A DNA stretch of 64,000 nt, taken from assembly GCF_022832385.1 (NCBI RefSeq), contig NZ_JALHLE010000009.1:124001-188000 (forward strand), read 5' to 3'. Origin of the DNA: Novosphingobium album (ex Hu et al. 2023) (GTDB lineage: Bacteria > Pseudomonadota > Alphaproteobacteria > Sphingomonadales > Sphingomonadaceae). The notes beneath the pieces were generated by a model, which saw nothing but the letters and a program-made list of their open reading frames with translations, did not search any database and had not been told where the DNA came from. Shown one piece after another: positions 47,572-55,815 of the stretch. Numbering within the stretch: the stretch's first letter is position 1; each line of letters starts with the position of its first letter. Both the position numbers and the translations under genes were made by a program.

Positions 47572-48228
47572 TCATCGACACTTCGGATGCGTCCTGATGT
47601 CCCGGATATCGACGATCCTGCTGTTGGTGGATGTTGTCTGCACGCAAAGCTGCGTCCTCTGAAAGTAATAAATGCCATAGAGCGTGTTGCCGGACGAAAA
47701 GGAATCCACGTTCCGAAAGCCACGAGCGCGCAGTTCATCGAATGCAGCGACAGCATCCATGCCGCGAATTCCGGCGATGTTGCCGGCATTGCCTGCGCCA
47801 GCGGACGGGCCTGCTCCCCTTTTCACATCAATGGACAGTCGGTAGCTATCCACTTCCCCTCGGCGCGCTGTCGCCCGCATCTGATAGACCCGGATCTTGT
47901 AGGGGCCGGATTTGGGCAAAGTTCCCGTGAAGGAATCGCCGCTGCTGCTTCCGACGAAGATCGCCTCGCCCTGGCTGCCCGGTGGCATGATGTTGAAATA
48001 GACGATCCTCGCGCCTCTCATTCGTACCGACATCACCTGGCCTGCGCTGGCCCGCACGACATAGTCACGTATCTGTCGGCCTTTGATCGTTCCGCTGACC
48101 GTGGTTCCAGTGGTCCCCCGTGGAAACTGGACATTGGTTGTGATTATTTGTGCGAGGGCGGGAACGGCTAAGGGAGAAGCTAGACCCAATGTAGCCACCG
48201 CAAGCAGGCATATGGACGATGTCTTCAT
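47572..48228 (-). CDS. Exported protein: PPC-like domain plus C-terminal Cys domain
   Basis: A 218-aa protein with a signal peptide (residues 1-26, ending PALAQ). Residues about 35-135 look like a small beta-sandwich of the pre-peptidase C-terminal (PPC) kind: GTIKGRQIRDYVVRASAGQ, GDSFTGTLPKSGPYKIRVYQM. Residues 150-218 form a second domain with AAFDELRARGFRNVDSF, LCVQ and THPKCR, which recurs three times in the gene at 51397. Two conserved cysteines suggest a disulfide. Periplasmic or outer-membrane role; function unknown. Last of the element A cassette. Confidence 0.75.
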   Translation of the reverse strand: MKTSSICLLAVATLGLASPLAVPALAQIITTNVQFPRGTTGTTVSGTIKGRQIRDYVVRASAGQVMSVRMRGARIVYFNIMPPGSQGEAIFVGSSSGDSFTGTLPKSGPYKIRVYQMRATARRGEVDSYRLSIDVKRGAGPSAGAGNAGNIAGIRGMDAVAAFDELRARGFRNVDSFSSGNTLYGIYYFQRTQLCVQTTSTNSRIVDIRDIRTHPKCR

Positions 48229-48298
48229 GGAACTAACTCCTGTTTCTGCGGCAGCAAGGCAGGCCGCACGATGGCTGTCAGTTTAAACCTGTCAGAAG

Positions 48299-48562
48299 TC
48301 AGCGAACTTTCCCGCGCTGAACGAGGTTCACAATGCCGAGCAATATGATCGCGCCCACGAAAGCAACGATCAGGCCGGTAAGTGAAAATTTCTGGACCGT
48401 CCCGGTAATGCCGAACTGGTTGGCGAGCAGGTTGCCGATGACAGACCCGACACACCCGACGACAATGTTCCAGAAGATGCCCTTTGAGGCATCGCGGTTC
48501 ATGACCTTGCTGGCAAGCCAACCGGCAACGCCTCCGACGATCAAGGCAATAATCCACCCCAT
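48299..48562 (-). CDS. GlsB/YeaQ/YmgE family stress membrane protein
   Basis: An 87-aa protein with three hydrophobic helices: GWIIALIVGGVAGWLASKVM, the GNIVVG-like WNIVVGCVGSVIGNLLA and LTGLIVAFVGAIILLGIVN. This is the transglycosylase-associated (misnamed) YeaQ/YmgE family, often stress induced. GGGAGG precedes the ATG at 48562. It lies within the leftward cassette. Confidence 0.9.
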   Translation of the reverse strand: MGWIIALIVGGVAGWLASKVMNRDASKGIFWNIVVGCVGSVIGNLLANQFGITGTVQKFSLTGLIVAFVGAIILLGIVNLVQRGKVR

Positions 48563-48641
48563 TTGAACCTCCCTTTCTACTCGGTTCCCCATTTTTGAAG
48601 GTACTTCAGCTTCATCCAATGTACCCGGTCGCCATTGGCGC

Positions 48642-49208
48642 TCATTCGGTGCGCAATATCCTGCCGGCCTTGCCCCGTTGCCGCATCAGTTCGTCGGCCT
48701 GCTTCAACGCCTCCATGAAAGTGCGATAGTCATCGTCCATGCATCCCGAGTTCCATGCAATCTCAGTCGTGGTTGCGCCCTTTGTGAAACGGATCGTTCC
48801 ATAGGCCATGTCCGGTATGAACTGGCGGCAAGAGTTTGCATCGAGGGCAGGATCGGGCAAGTGAGACAGGATGATGCGGATTTGTTCGAAACCGTCAGGG
48901 CCTGCCTCGATTACGTGGTAGACCGTTCTCGTGTCAGCGGTCTGTTCACCTGCCGTGTCGGTGCTCTCAGCCCAGTTTCCGGCCCCATCCGTACCGATAC
49001 GCCAGGATGAAATTCCGCGTCCCCAACTCTTCACCTCGAAAGCAATGAGGTCCCATGTTTGCGGATCTGGGCGGGGCGTCGATTTTCCGTCCGCATAGGT
49101 CGGAGAAAAGCCCGTCACGAAGATCACAGTGACGGCGACTGCGCAGGCCATTCGATGCAGCTTGCCTCTGCGTATCGGCTCCTGCCATCGTGATCCTCGG
49201 GCGATCAT
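48642..49208 (-). CDS. Exported hypothetical protein, 188 aa
   Basis: A signal-type hydrophobic segment (MACAVAVTVIFVTGFSPTYA) follows a basic N-terminus; the true start may be at this internal Met. The mature part is beta-rich (TWDLIAFEVKSWGRGISSWRI, YHVIEAGPDGFEQIRIIL) and has two cysteines (NSCRQF, NSGCMDDDY) likely bonded in the periplasm. No family recognised. Starts 8 bp after the previous stop, so co-transcribed. Confidence 0.6.
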   Translation of the reverse strand: MIARGSRWQEPIRRGKLHRMACAVAVTVIFVTGFSPTYADGKSTPRPDPQTWDLIAFEVKSWGRGISSWRIGTDGAGNWAESTDTAGEQTADTRTVYHVIEAGPDGFEQIRIILSHLPDPALDANSCRQFIPDMAYGTIRFTKGATTTEIAWNSGCMDDDYRTFMEALKQADELMRQRGKAGRILRTE

Positions 49209-49216
49209 GGCCTGCC

Positions 49217-49456
49217 TCAGTGCCTTTTCCAGAACCAGAACAGGATACCTGCATTCAAGGCAGGTGCGAGCATGCCGCTCACAAGGCCGCCCAGGTCAAG
49301 TCTGTCCGCGAGCAGATTCCACGGCAGGCCAAGGGGTATGAGGAACACGCCGGAGAGAGGGTCCTTATCCTGTCCAAACCAGCCGAAGGTGCCCATCAGG
49401 AACAGGAGGAAGGCGCCGGCATAGAGGGCGCAGAAGGTCCAGAATGCCCATTTCAT
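49217..49456 (-). CDS. Small membrane protein, 79 aa
   Basis: Two hydrophobic helices (WAFWTFCALYAGAFLLFLMG and LVSGMLAPALNAGILFWFW) joined by a loop with DKDPLSGVFLIPLGLPWN. No known family. The tryptophan and phenylalanine content and position in the cassette suggest an inner-membrane partner of the exported proteins. Confidence 0.65.
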   Translation of the reverse strand: MKWAFWTFCALYAGAFLLFLMGTFGWFGQDKDPLSGVFLIPLGLPWNLLADRLDLGGLVSGMLAPALNAGILFWFWKRH

Positions 49457-49498
49457 CGATGCCTTACCTCCTGCAGCCTTTTCCGCCGCCGCCAGTCA

Positions 49499-50296
49499 TC
49501 ATCCGCCCGAAACCAATGCATCGACGATGATGTAGCTCTCCGGGCCGAACCGGATCTCGTTCTGATCGCCACGACGCGTGACGGAGAACTGCCAGCCGGC
49601 GGATCCATCGGCCTCCCCACTGTCGGCACCATATGGCGTCGTGCCGCGGAAAAAGATGGCGCGTTTGAAGCCGTCCGGCTTGGTCACTTCGACAAGGGCA
49701 GTGCCGTCTGTCCCCCAGTTGCGCTTCACACCCGCAAAGCAACGGCTCGCCGGCTGGCCGCCTTTCATCCCGCAAGGCACCTGCGCTGTCGCATGGTAGT
49801 CGGTTCCGGGAACCAGCGCATCGCCGCCGGGCAAGCCGATATCTGCGGAGGCAAGTGCAAAGACGGCATGGCCTGTCATGATCGTGAGGCCCTTGCGGCC
49901 GGGCAAAAGCGTGAAGCCCATGGCGGAAGGGAGGTCCGATGCCATTGCCTCGCCAAAGGTGGGATCAGGGCATAGCGCTCGTGTCGACGCGATTTGACCG
50001 ATCCTCAGCGTGCCATTGCCAGCCTGAAGCGGGCCTGCGGACCAGTCTGCATTGCCCCTGTTGCAATCGAGGGAAAGGCTCATCGTGCCATCACGGTTGA
50101 AAGTGAGGGTATGTCTGGCCTGCTGGGGCGGGGTGAGCCCTGATCGGCGGCCCTGTCCGTAGTCAATGGAGACCAGCCTCCATGAAGTGCCAGCAAGTGC
50201 ATTTGCCATGGGCGGCTGTACGGCCGGTAGAGACGCGCATCCATTGAGGGCCATGATGCTCGCTCCCAGGACTATTGCTGCAGTGCCACGTTTCAT
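49499..50296 (-). CDS. META-domain lipoprotein, 265 aa
   Basis: Lipobox MALNGCASL, then a META/HslJ-like domain (residues about 33-130): LAGTSWRLVSIDYGQG, TLTFNRDGTMSLSLDCNRGN, and IASTRALCPDP, with the cysteine pair typical of exported META proteins. The C-terminal half (YHATAQVPCGMKGG, EIRFGPESYIIVDALVSGG) is a second domain I do not recognise. HslJ relatives help outer-membrane integrity. Start at 50296 is fixed by the signal peptide. Confidence 0.8.
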   Translation of the reverse strand: MKRGTAAIVLGASIMALNGCASLPAVQPPMANALAGTSWRLVSIDYGQGRRSGLTPPQQARHTLTFNRDGTMSLSLDCNRGNADWSAGPLQAGNGTLRIGQIASTRALCPDPTFGEAMASDLPSAMGFTLLPGRKGLTIMTGHAVFALASADIGLPGGDALVPGTDYHATAQVPCGMKGGQPASRCFAGVKRNWGTDGTALVEVTKPDGFKRAIFFRGTTPYGADSGEADGSAGWQFSVTRRGDQNEIRFGPESYIIVDALVSGG

Positions 50297-50340
50297 CGCA
50301 AAACCTCCGGTTCTCGATTTCAACTCAAGAGCACGCCACT

Positions 50341-50685
50341 TCACTTCGCGTATTTTTCCATGAACTGGGCACATGCCACAGCGCTGCCAATTGCCTTTTC
50401 ATCCGGTTGCAACTCTTCTTTACCGGCAAGATCCTGCGAGGCCTTGTTCAATACCTGGTCCACTTGTTTAGCGGTAAGGAAGCCCAACTGTTGCGCCGCC
50501 TGCATGGTCGAGCAAATCCCGGCCGACATGCCTGTTGCAACACCCATTCCCGCCATCGCGCCCCCTCCCAGCGACACTCCTCCCAAGGCCCCGGCCAGAA
50601 CGCCGACGACGAGAGACGCGAGGCCTATTCCCAACTTGCCCAAGATTTGCTCCTCACCCTCAGAGCGCGCCCTCGTCTCCGCCAT
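50341..50685 (-). CDS. Glycine-rich membrane-associated protein, 114 aa
   Basis: One long Gly/Ala-rich hydrophobic stretch (LGIGLASLVVGVLAGALGGV and SLGGGAMAGMGVATG) and a hydrophilic C-terminus (QLGFLTAKQVDQVLNKASQD) with two cysteines. The start overlaps the end of the upstream gene by 26 bp and has no good ribosome-binding site, so translation is coupled or begins at a later codon. Function unknown. Confidence 0.55.
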   Translation of the reverse strand: MAETRARSEGEEQILGKLGIGLASLVVGVLAGALGGVSLGGGAMAGMGVATGMSAGICSTMQAAQQLGFLTAKQVDQVLNKASQDLAGKEELQPDEKAIGSAVACAQFMEKYAK

Positions 50686-51304
50686 AGTAGACTTCGGCGA
50701 GTTTGCCGTCCTTGCTGCCGAAGCACTGCCATGGTGCCTCTGCTCCCTGGACGTTGACGTAGATCATGACGCCGGATTCCGCTTCATCGATGCGGCGCGT
50801 GCCGATAACGCCGCCCCCGGTCATCTCGTTGACCCGGGCAAGGCATTTGGTTTCCATGCCGCCGGGCGAGCGTATCGGGTCCTTGAGCCTGGCTGGCGCC
50901 ACCGCTGCGACGGGAGATGCCATAGGCGCGGTTTCAGGCAGCCCTTCGTTTGCATCGCCCGTTGGAACCGAAACGATGGTGATCGCCCCGACTGCCCCGG
51001 CGATGGTACCGCCGAGTGCATCTGCATCGCTTTTGCTCGGACAACCGACGAGGATCGCGCTGTCGTCCAGCCAGTTGGAGGTGACTGCGCTCTCGCCGAG
51101 CCGACGGCAAGGAGCACCACTTTCGGGATAGCCGTCGCCGATCACGACGAGGCTGTCCGGGAAGACGACGGCAACTGCGGATTCCGTTACTGAGGGCTCC
51201 GACGCAGCATCGTTTGGAGCCTCGGAAGATCCGCAGGAGGCGAGCAAAAGGCAAAGGCCGGCCATCAGCGCGGCGTTGAGGGCGGTTCCGGTATTCTTCG
51301 TCAT
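50660..51304 (-). CDS. Putative lipoprotein, 214 aa
   Basis: Lipobox LLLASCGSSE after a signal peptide. The mature part has PESGAPCRRLGESAVTSNWL and DDSAILVGCPSKSDADALGG, a pattern found in other uncharacterised alphaproteobacterial lipoproteins, and an end with GVMIYVNVQGAEAPWQCFG. GAGG precedes the ATG at 51304. Same strand and cassette as its neighbours. Confidence 0.65.
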   Translation of the reverse strand: MTKNTGTALNAALMAGLCLLLASCGSSEAPNDAASEPSVTESAVAVVFPDSLVVIGDGYPESGAPCRRLGESAVTSNWLDDSAILVGCPSKSDADALGGTIAGAVGAITIVSVPTGDANEGLPETAPMASPVAAVAPARLKDPIRSPGGMETKCLARVNEMTGGGVIGTRRIDEAESGVMIYVNVQGAEAPWQCFGSKDGKLAEVYYGGDEGAL

Positions 51305-51396
51305 GAACTTGCCTCGCACGATCATGCTGTCTGTTGGTTGCCCGTGCCCTGCGGCGCTCGGTGAAAGGACAACGCAGGGCACGGGGCCGGAAGCCT

Positions 51397-52437
51397 TTAG
51401 CGGCACCGGGGATGGGTCTGGATATCGGAAGCGGAATCTACGCGCCCATTGGCCGTGATCACCTGCAGGCACTGACGGCTGGAGCGGTTGTACCAGACGG
51501 TTCCATAGGCGTGCTTGCCGGATTCAAACGTATCGACCTTTCGGAATCCGTTGTTCCCGAGCTGGACTTCGGCCCCATCGCCTGCAGCGCCAACCAGCCG
51601 CTGGTACCAGGTCTTCCCATCCGAACCGATTGATGAACCGCCCGAATGACCCGACCGGCATTTCGGATGCGTCTGGATGTCCCGGACATCGTCGATGCGG
51701 CCATTGGCGACGATTAACTGAAGGCACTGATTGGACTGCTGGCGCCACCGGATACTGTATCGTGCATTGCCCGAGGCAAAGTTATCAACCTGAACAAAAC
51801 CGCGGCGATTAAGTTCATCCATGGCGCCGGCTGCGCGAGCCCCCTGCAAATCCTTGAACTCGGCAACGTTGCTGTAGCCGCCACGATTGTGGTGATGGCT
51901 GAGGTTTGCATTGCGCTCATCCACGCCCACCTCGTAGCCGTGGGAATAGGCATCTGAACGGGAATAGTTGTGATAGCTGGCGTTGTAGAGGCCATCCTTG
52001 TAGCCACGATCAAACTCCGCCTGCTCCCGTTCGTTGTAGTTCTTGTCACCCTGATGATGCGACTTGCTCGCGAGCACCGCTCCCAGGAGCGCCAGGCCGG
52101 CAACGGCTCCCACCGCGGCAGTGGTGTTCCCGCCCGATTTGCCACAATCGCTGTCCTTCGCGTCCACAATGGACTCGACAGTGTCGTTGTAGACTTCCAC
52201 GCGGACGCAATTGTCGTCGGATTTGTTCCACCAGTAACTATTGATGTATCCGCGCGAATTCTTGTGGCTGCTGATGCTCTTGAATCCGCGCTCCTTGAGG
52301 GCCTGCTCGGCACCCCAGGCGTCCTTCCCGTTGATCGAGGACAGCTGGTTCGCCTTTTCGGCGAAGGCAGGGTTGGCGCCCACGACAGTGGATGCCAGCA
52401 TCGCAGTCGCCGTGACGTGGAATATGGATTTCTTCAT
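51397..52437 (-). CDS. Exported protein with three copies of the island Cys domain
   Basis: A 346-aa protein with a signal peptide (ends NPAFAEK). It carries a divergent domain copy at residues about 33-97 (ERGFKSISSHKNSRGY, NCVRVEV, SDCGKS), a probable membrane helix or glycine hinge (AAVGAVAGLALLGAVLAS), an Asn/Tyr/His-rich linker, and two clear copies at about 195-263 and 280-346. Each clear copy has the RGF or NGF turn, YxIxW-like strands, QCLQ and QTHPKCR/QTHPRCR. The same domain ends the protein at 47572. First gene of the leftward cassette. Confidence 0.75.
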   Translation of the reverse strand: MKKSIFHVTATAMLASTVVGANPAFAEKANQLSSINGKDAWGAEQALKERGFKSISSHKNSRGYINSYWWNKSDDNCVRVEVYNDTVESIVDAKDSDCGKSGGNTTAAVGAVAGLALLGAVLASKSHHQGDKNYNEREQAEFDRGYKDGLYNASYHNYSRSDAYSHGYEVGVDERNANLSHHHNRGGYSNVAEFKDLQGARAAGAMDELNRRGFVQVDNFASGNARYSIRWRQQSNQCLQLIVANGRIDDVRDIQTHPKCRSGHSGGSSIGSDGKTWYQRLVGAAGDGAEVQLGNNGFRKVDTFESGKHAYGTVWYNRSSRQCLQVITANGRVDSASDIQTHPRCR

Positions 52438-52859
52438 GGCAGTGCCCCTTCAGCTTCCCAATAGTCGTCAAAGGCGAACTCACAGGGCTGACTGCGGCCC
52501 ACTTGGAAACCCGAACTGCACCGGAAAAAGACGGCGCAAAAAAATGCCAGATGGCGCCTCCGGACAATGTCCAAACTTGAAGTAAGTTTCCCAATTCAAT
52601 AATGTCAGCTCAACGGTCGCTTTATTTTTCACGAAAGTGCAAGAGTTTGCGATTGGAGGCTATCGACAAATATTGACATGAGATGTGCAAATGGTGACAT
52701 TGAGTTAACTTGGATCAACATGCCTTTTCGTGGCCTTATGCATGCAGCTGGCCCAGCGGTTAACCGGCTCTGGCGCGACATGGATCAGGCTCAATATGCC
52801 GGTAATGCGGTCTTGCGGACTACTTGGTTTCCGCCCGGCCCGTTCAAGGAGTGCCTGAT
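52438..52859. other. Divergent intergenic region of element A
   Basis: Over 400 bp between the leftward cassette and the rightward AraC gene. It is more AT-rich than its surroundings around 52590-52720. TTGACA near 52673 is a possible -35. No credible gene is visible; it presumably holds both promoters. Confidence 0.45.
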
Positions 52860-54056
52860 TTGGCCGCGCATGCACCAACCGCGTCTTGCAGGGTCTCTCA
52901 TGTCGATCGCGAAGCGGAAGGCCTGGAGAGGCCATCGCCATTTCACGCAGATGCCTGGCGGGCCATCGAAGCTCTGGGAAGTGCCGCACACCAGCAGGTC
53001 TCTACCGGCATCTGGCTTCACCTTTCGAGATGGCTCAATGCCCCCGCATGGTTGATAAACGAAACGACAGTGGTCCGGGGACAACCGCTGCCCCCCTCCA
53101 TTTCGGCGGCAGACGATTTGTTGATCACGGCAAACGTGCTCGCTCACATGGGCGCCGCAAACGCATTCCATCGCGTAATCCAGCATCCCAGGCCCGCGCT
53201 CGGGCCACGGGCCGCGCTACTGTATGTCAGCGCGCCGTGCCTGGGCGAGGCAATGACAGTGCTTTGCCAGGCGAGTAACAATAACCACCCTTACATGGAA
53301 CTGGTGATCCGGTGCACTGGAGTGCACATCGAAGTCCAGGTGCAACCCAAGCTGGACTTGGGGCAACTGGCTGATTTTCTGATGCCTCTGGCAGCACTCA
53401 CGCTCTATAAAGTCACCGAGGCGATTATTGCAGACCGGGTCAGTTCAACACAGCTCGAGTTGACACTTTCCGGTTCGCAGTTGTCGGCTGAACTATGGTC
53501 CGGGGTGAACTGCGCGGTGTCGGCAGAGGCTGACGTCAACCGGCTGCTGATCCCGCTTCAACTTGCCACACTTGAAAATCCCGAGCACGATCCAGCCTTG
53601 TGGGTGCAGGTGCAGGAAAGCTTCAGGCACCTTTCATCGACGCGACATGCTATGTCTTTCAGCACCCGAATTCGCGAGCAAATCGTGCATTCGATTTTGA
53701 AGGATGGAAAAGCCCCGCGCCTCAAGAAAATCGCTGCGACAGAAGGGGTCAGTCCTCGGACGATCATCCGCAGCCTTGCGAACGAGGGTACGACCTTCTT
53801 TGATCTTGTGGAACAGGAACGGCGAAACCTCGCTGCCGAACTGATCAATAATCCGGCTCTCAGTCTGGACAATGTGGCGGTAAAGCTGGGGTTTGGCGAC
53901 AGATCCAGCTTCGGCCGGTCGTTTCGCAAGTGGTTTGGAATGGCGCCGGGGAAATTTCGCAGGAACATTGTGCAAAAGGCAGCGACGCTGACGAATTCAG
54001 TGGCGGCTCTATCCTTCAACATGCCATTGAGCGATTTGCTACGTAATGTTGTGTAA
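52860..54056 (+). CDS. AraC family transcriptional regulator
   Basis: A protein of about 398 aa. The first 200 residues match the helical arabinose-binding-type N-domain of OruR/ArgR-like regulators (STGIWLHLSRWLNAPAW, LLITANVLAHMGAANAF). The C-terminal AraC domain has two helix-turn-helix units: LKKIAATEGVSPRTIIRSL and LDNVAVKLGFGDRSSFGRSF followed by RKWFGMAPGKFR. I chose TTG at 52860, with AAGGAG seven bases upstream; no ATG fits. It is the only regulator in element A, divergent from the cassette and probably its controller. Confidence 0.85.
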   Translation: MAAHAPTASCRVSHVDREAEGLERPSPFHADAWRAIEALGSAAHQQVSTGIWLHLSRWLNAPAWLINETTVVRGQPLPPSISAADDLLITANVLAHMGAANAFHRVIQHPRPALGPRAALLYVSAPCLGEAMTVLCQASNNNHPYMELVIRCTGVHIEVQVQPKLDLGQLADFLMPLAALTLYKVTEAIIADRVSSTQLELTLSGSQLSAELWSGVNCAVSAEADVNRLLIPLQLATLENPEHDPALWVQVQESFRHLSSTRHAMSFSTRIREQIVHSILKDGKAPRLKKIAATEGVSPRTIIRSLANEGTTFFDLVEQERRNLAAELINNPALSLDNVAVKLGFGDRSSFGRSFRKWFGMAPGKFRRNIVQKAATLTNSVAALSFNMPLSDLLRNVV

Positions 54057-54138
54057 GTGGATGTCGCCGTAGTTCGGCTCTCCGGATAGCGACAATGGCC
54101 CAATGCTGCCATTCCTTCTCAGAACGGAGATACAGCCG

Positions 54139-54317
54139 AACGGGTCCCGCACGGGTCACTTTTCCGGAATCTTTCCTACCAAAGTGCTTTCCGTAGGAAA
54201 CGCCCCTGACCAGGCTATGGCGCAACTTGGGAAGGGTCTGGGTCTAACCGGAAAACGCCCTCCCCTTTACCTCGAAACCCGCACAAATCCTCGCGCTCCA
54301 GCCGCCCTATCCTTGCT
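54139..54317. repeat. Right-end homology of element A
   Basis: Similar over 179 bp to 63440-63618. It starts with a direct repeat of ACGGGTC spaced 11 bp, goes on through GGAAACGCCC and GCGCAACTTGGGAAGGG and ends CCCTATCCTTGC right before the att core. Candidate integrase arm sites. Confidence 0.8.
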
Positions 54318-54362
54318 TTCGTAATGATGGGGCCACAGGTTCGAGTCCTGTAAGCGGCACCA
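54318..54362. repeat. Middle att site (junction of A and B)
   Basis: An exact 45-bp copy of the tRNA-Thr 3' end without the 5' half, so not a functional tRNA. It shows that two elements integrated one after the other. Confidence 0.95.
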
Positions 54363-54472
54363 CCTTCCTAAAGATACTTTGACAGGGAACTCCGCCGGTT
54401 GGCGGCGAGAGGGGCTTTGCGCTTGGGGCTGGCCTGGGTTGAGGTTTAAGCGCTTTCAGCAAGGTTTTGTGC
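54363..54472. repeat. Left-end homology of element B
   Basis: Counterpart of 47116-47226; identical for the first 28 bp, then diverged. Confidence 0.8.
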
Positions 54473-54647
54473 AAAGCACGCTCTAGTCTCCCTTCATTCG
54501 TCAAATACGCGAACGGTACTTGTCACTTATGACAGCGCGGTGGAAAAATTTGTTGCCGAATCAGCCTCCAAAAGTGATTTCTAATGTGCGGTATGAAAAG
54601 GTACGCTGGTTAAGCAATCCGGCGATTACATTTCTGAAGGGCGAAAT

Positions 54648-55367
54648 ATGATGCGGTCCAAACGATCTCGCTGCCTAGTCATCAGCATTGCTTTGACGAC
54701 ATTTTTAGCCAGCAACATCGCTTTTTCTCAGGAATCCGAGATATTTTCGCCTGCGGAATGGAGGTCCGTTGTTGGTGATAGTCGCACGCAAGATGAGCTA
54801 TTAGATGTAATGATGAAAATAACTCGTGAAGGCTCAGAAGCTACATCTGCGGGCCGGTCGGGCGAAGGGCGTCACAAATTGATTATGAGTCTAGTTTTGA
54901 GTAGATATATATTAGAATATTCGCGTTCAAAAGGGGAATATGTTTCTCAAGATTTAGTGTATTCATCTGATAAGCTCGAAAATTCCTTACTTTCAACAGG
55001 CGTCACGCCCGCTCAAATAAATGATGCTCAGCGAAATCTATATATAATTATGCCTAAAATAGCGCCGCTTCCCAGCATGCGCCCAGTCAATGCAGGTGAG
55101 AGCGCGCCAATTGTCGCGGCAATAAGGAAAAAAATGATCGATCCAAATTCATTGATAATCGATAAAGTATACATGTACGCGCCACTAAATGGCATAAGGG
55201 GGGCGTGCGCCGTTTTCAATGCGAAAAATAGGATGGGCGGGTATGCTGGAAGGCAGAGCATAATAGTATATTATGAAAATTCACAATGGAATGCTGGATC
55301 TGCTTCAGCAATTGTAAATTGCGAAGATATGAAGGCTCTATATCGCAACCATGCCTTGCGCGATTAA
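54648..55367 (+). CDS. AT-rich exported cargo protein, 239 aa, unknown
   Basis: Signal peptide (residues 1-27, ISIALTTFLASNIAFSQ). The mature part is mostly helical at first (DELLDVMMKITREG, HKLIMSLVLSRYILEY) and beta-rich later (LIIDKVYMYAPLNGIRGACAVFNAKNR split by turns; QSIIVYYENSQWNAG). Two cysteines (GACAV, VNCED) may bond. Base composition is far more AT-rich than the chromosome and the rest of the island core, pointing to recent transfer. It is the first gene after the left end of B. No family recognised. Confidence 0.7.
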   Translation: MMRSKRSRCLVISIALTTFLASNIAFSQESEIFSPAEWRSVVGDSRTQDELLDVMMKITREGSEATSAGRSGEGRHKLIMSLVLSRYILEYSRSKGEYVSQDLVYSSDKLENSLLSTGVTPAQINDAQRNLYIIMPKIAPLPSMRPVNAGESAPIVAAIRKKMIDPNSLIIDKVYMYAPLNGIRGACAVFNAKNRMGGYAGRQSIIVYYENSQWNAGSASAIVNCEDMKALYRNHALRD

Positions 55368-55553
55368 TACATATTATACTTAAAACGTATAGAATTTATG
55401 TGAGCGAATGTTTCCTGCCACAGTGCAGTTTTGTGCCCGATTGCACTGCGCGCGATTGCGGAAATTCGCCCATCTTATAAGAAAAGCGCCACTCCGGCCC
55501 TCTTCCCGCTGATCTCCGGCCGAGATCCATCCCAACATAAGGGGGAAGATCCC

Positions 55554-55643
55554 ATGCACATCATCCGCACGGCGGTGGCCTTGTTGCGTCTCGCCATAAC
55601 CAACGAAGGAACCCAAGCCGCTGGAATGAGGGCGAACAGATGA
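55554..55643 (+). CDS. 29-aa peptide, coupled to the next
   Basis: GGGGGA stands seven bases before the ATG. The peptide (HIIRTAVALLRLAITNEGTQ then AAGMRANR) ends in a TGA that overlaps the next ATG (ATGA). It could be a real small protein or a leader whose translation opens the next start. Confidence 0.45.
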   Translation: MHIIRTAVALLRLAITNEGTQAAGMRANR

Positions 55644-55744
55644 TCGCCAAGGTCATCGCCGCCCTGCTGCTCATCATCGGCAGCCTCCTCGCTTTGGCCC
55701 TCATAGGCAGGTTCATCTTCATGCTGCCGCTTCTGTTCCACTGA
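55640..55744 (+). CDS. 34-aa hydrophobic membrane peptide
   Basis: Almost entirely one or two membrane helices (VIAALLLIIGSLLALALIG, FIFMLPLLFH) with a lysine near the start. Start overlaps the preceding stop. A strong terminator follows 23 bp after the stop, marking 55554-55801 as a complete mini-operon. Size and nature recall small membrane toxins or phage-type membrane peptides; that is inference. Confidence 0.5.
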   Translation: MIAKVIAALLLIIGSLLALALIGRFIFMLPLLFH

Positions 55745-55766
55745 CCCGCATCAATCCCACCCACTC

Positions 55767-55801
55767 AAGGCTCTCGGATCAACTCCGGGGGCCTTTTTTA
55801 T
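55767..55801 (+). terminator. Rho-independent terminator
   Basis: AAGGCTCTCGGA pairs with TCCGGGGGCCTT (12 bp, two G-T wobbles, 5-nt loop) and runs into TTTTTT. Confidence 0.9.
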
Positions 55802-55815
55802 TGGAAGACAGACAC

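Larger units (their letters stand above)
47071..54362. mobile_element. Element A: integrase-less island in tRNA-Thr
   Basis: Bounded by 45-bp direct repeats of the tRNA 3' end (47071-47115, 54318-54362). Its left and right ends are homologous to those of element B. Cargo is a leftward set of eight exported or membrane proteins and one rightward AraC-type regulator. No integrase, excisionase or replication gene is seen. This is what a cis-mobilisable element, moved by the integrase of its neighbour, would look like. Confidence 0.85.

Noticed and set aside
55421..55448. CAGTGCA/TGCACTG inverted repeat as a terminator of the exported protein gene
   Set aside because: Seven-bp stem with a 14-nt loop and no U-run on either side; may be an operator or chance.
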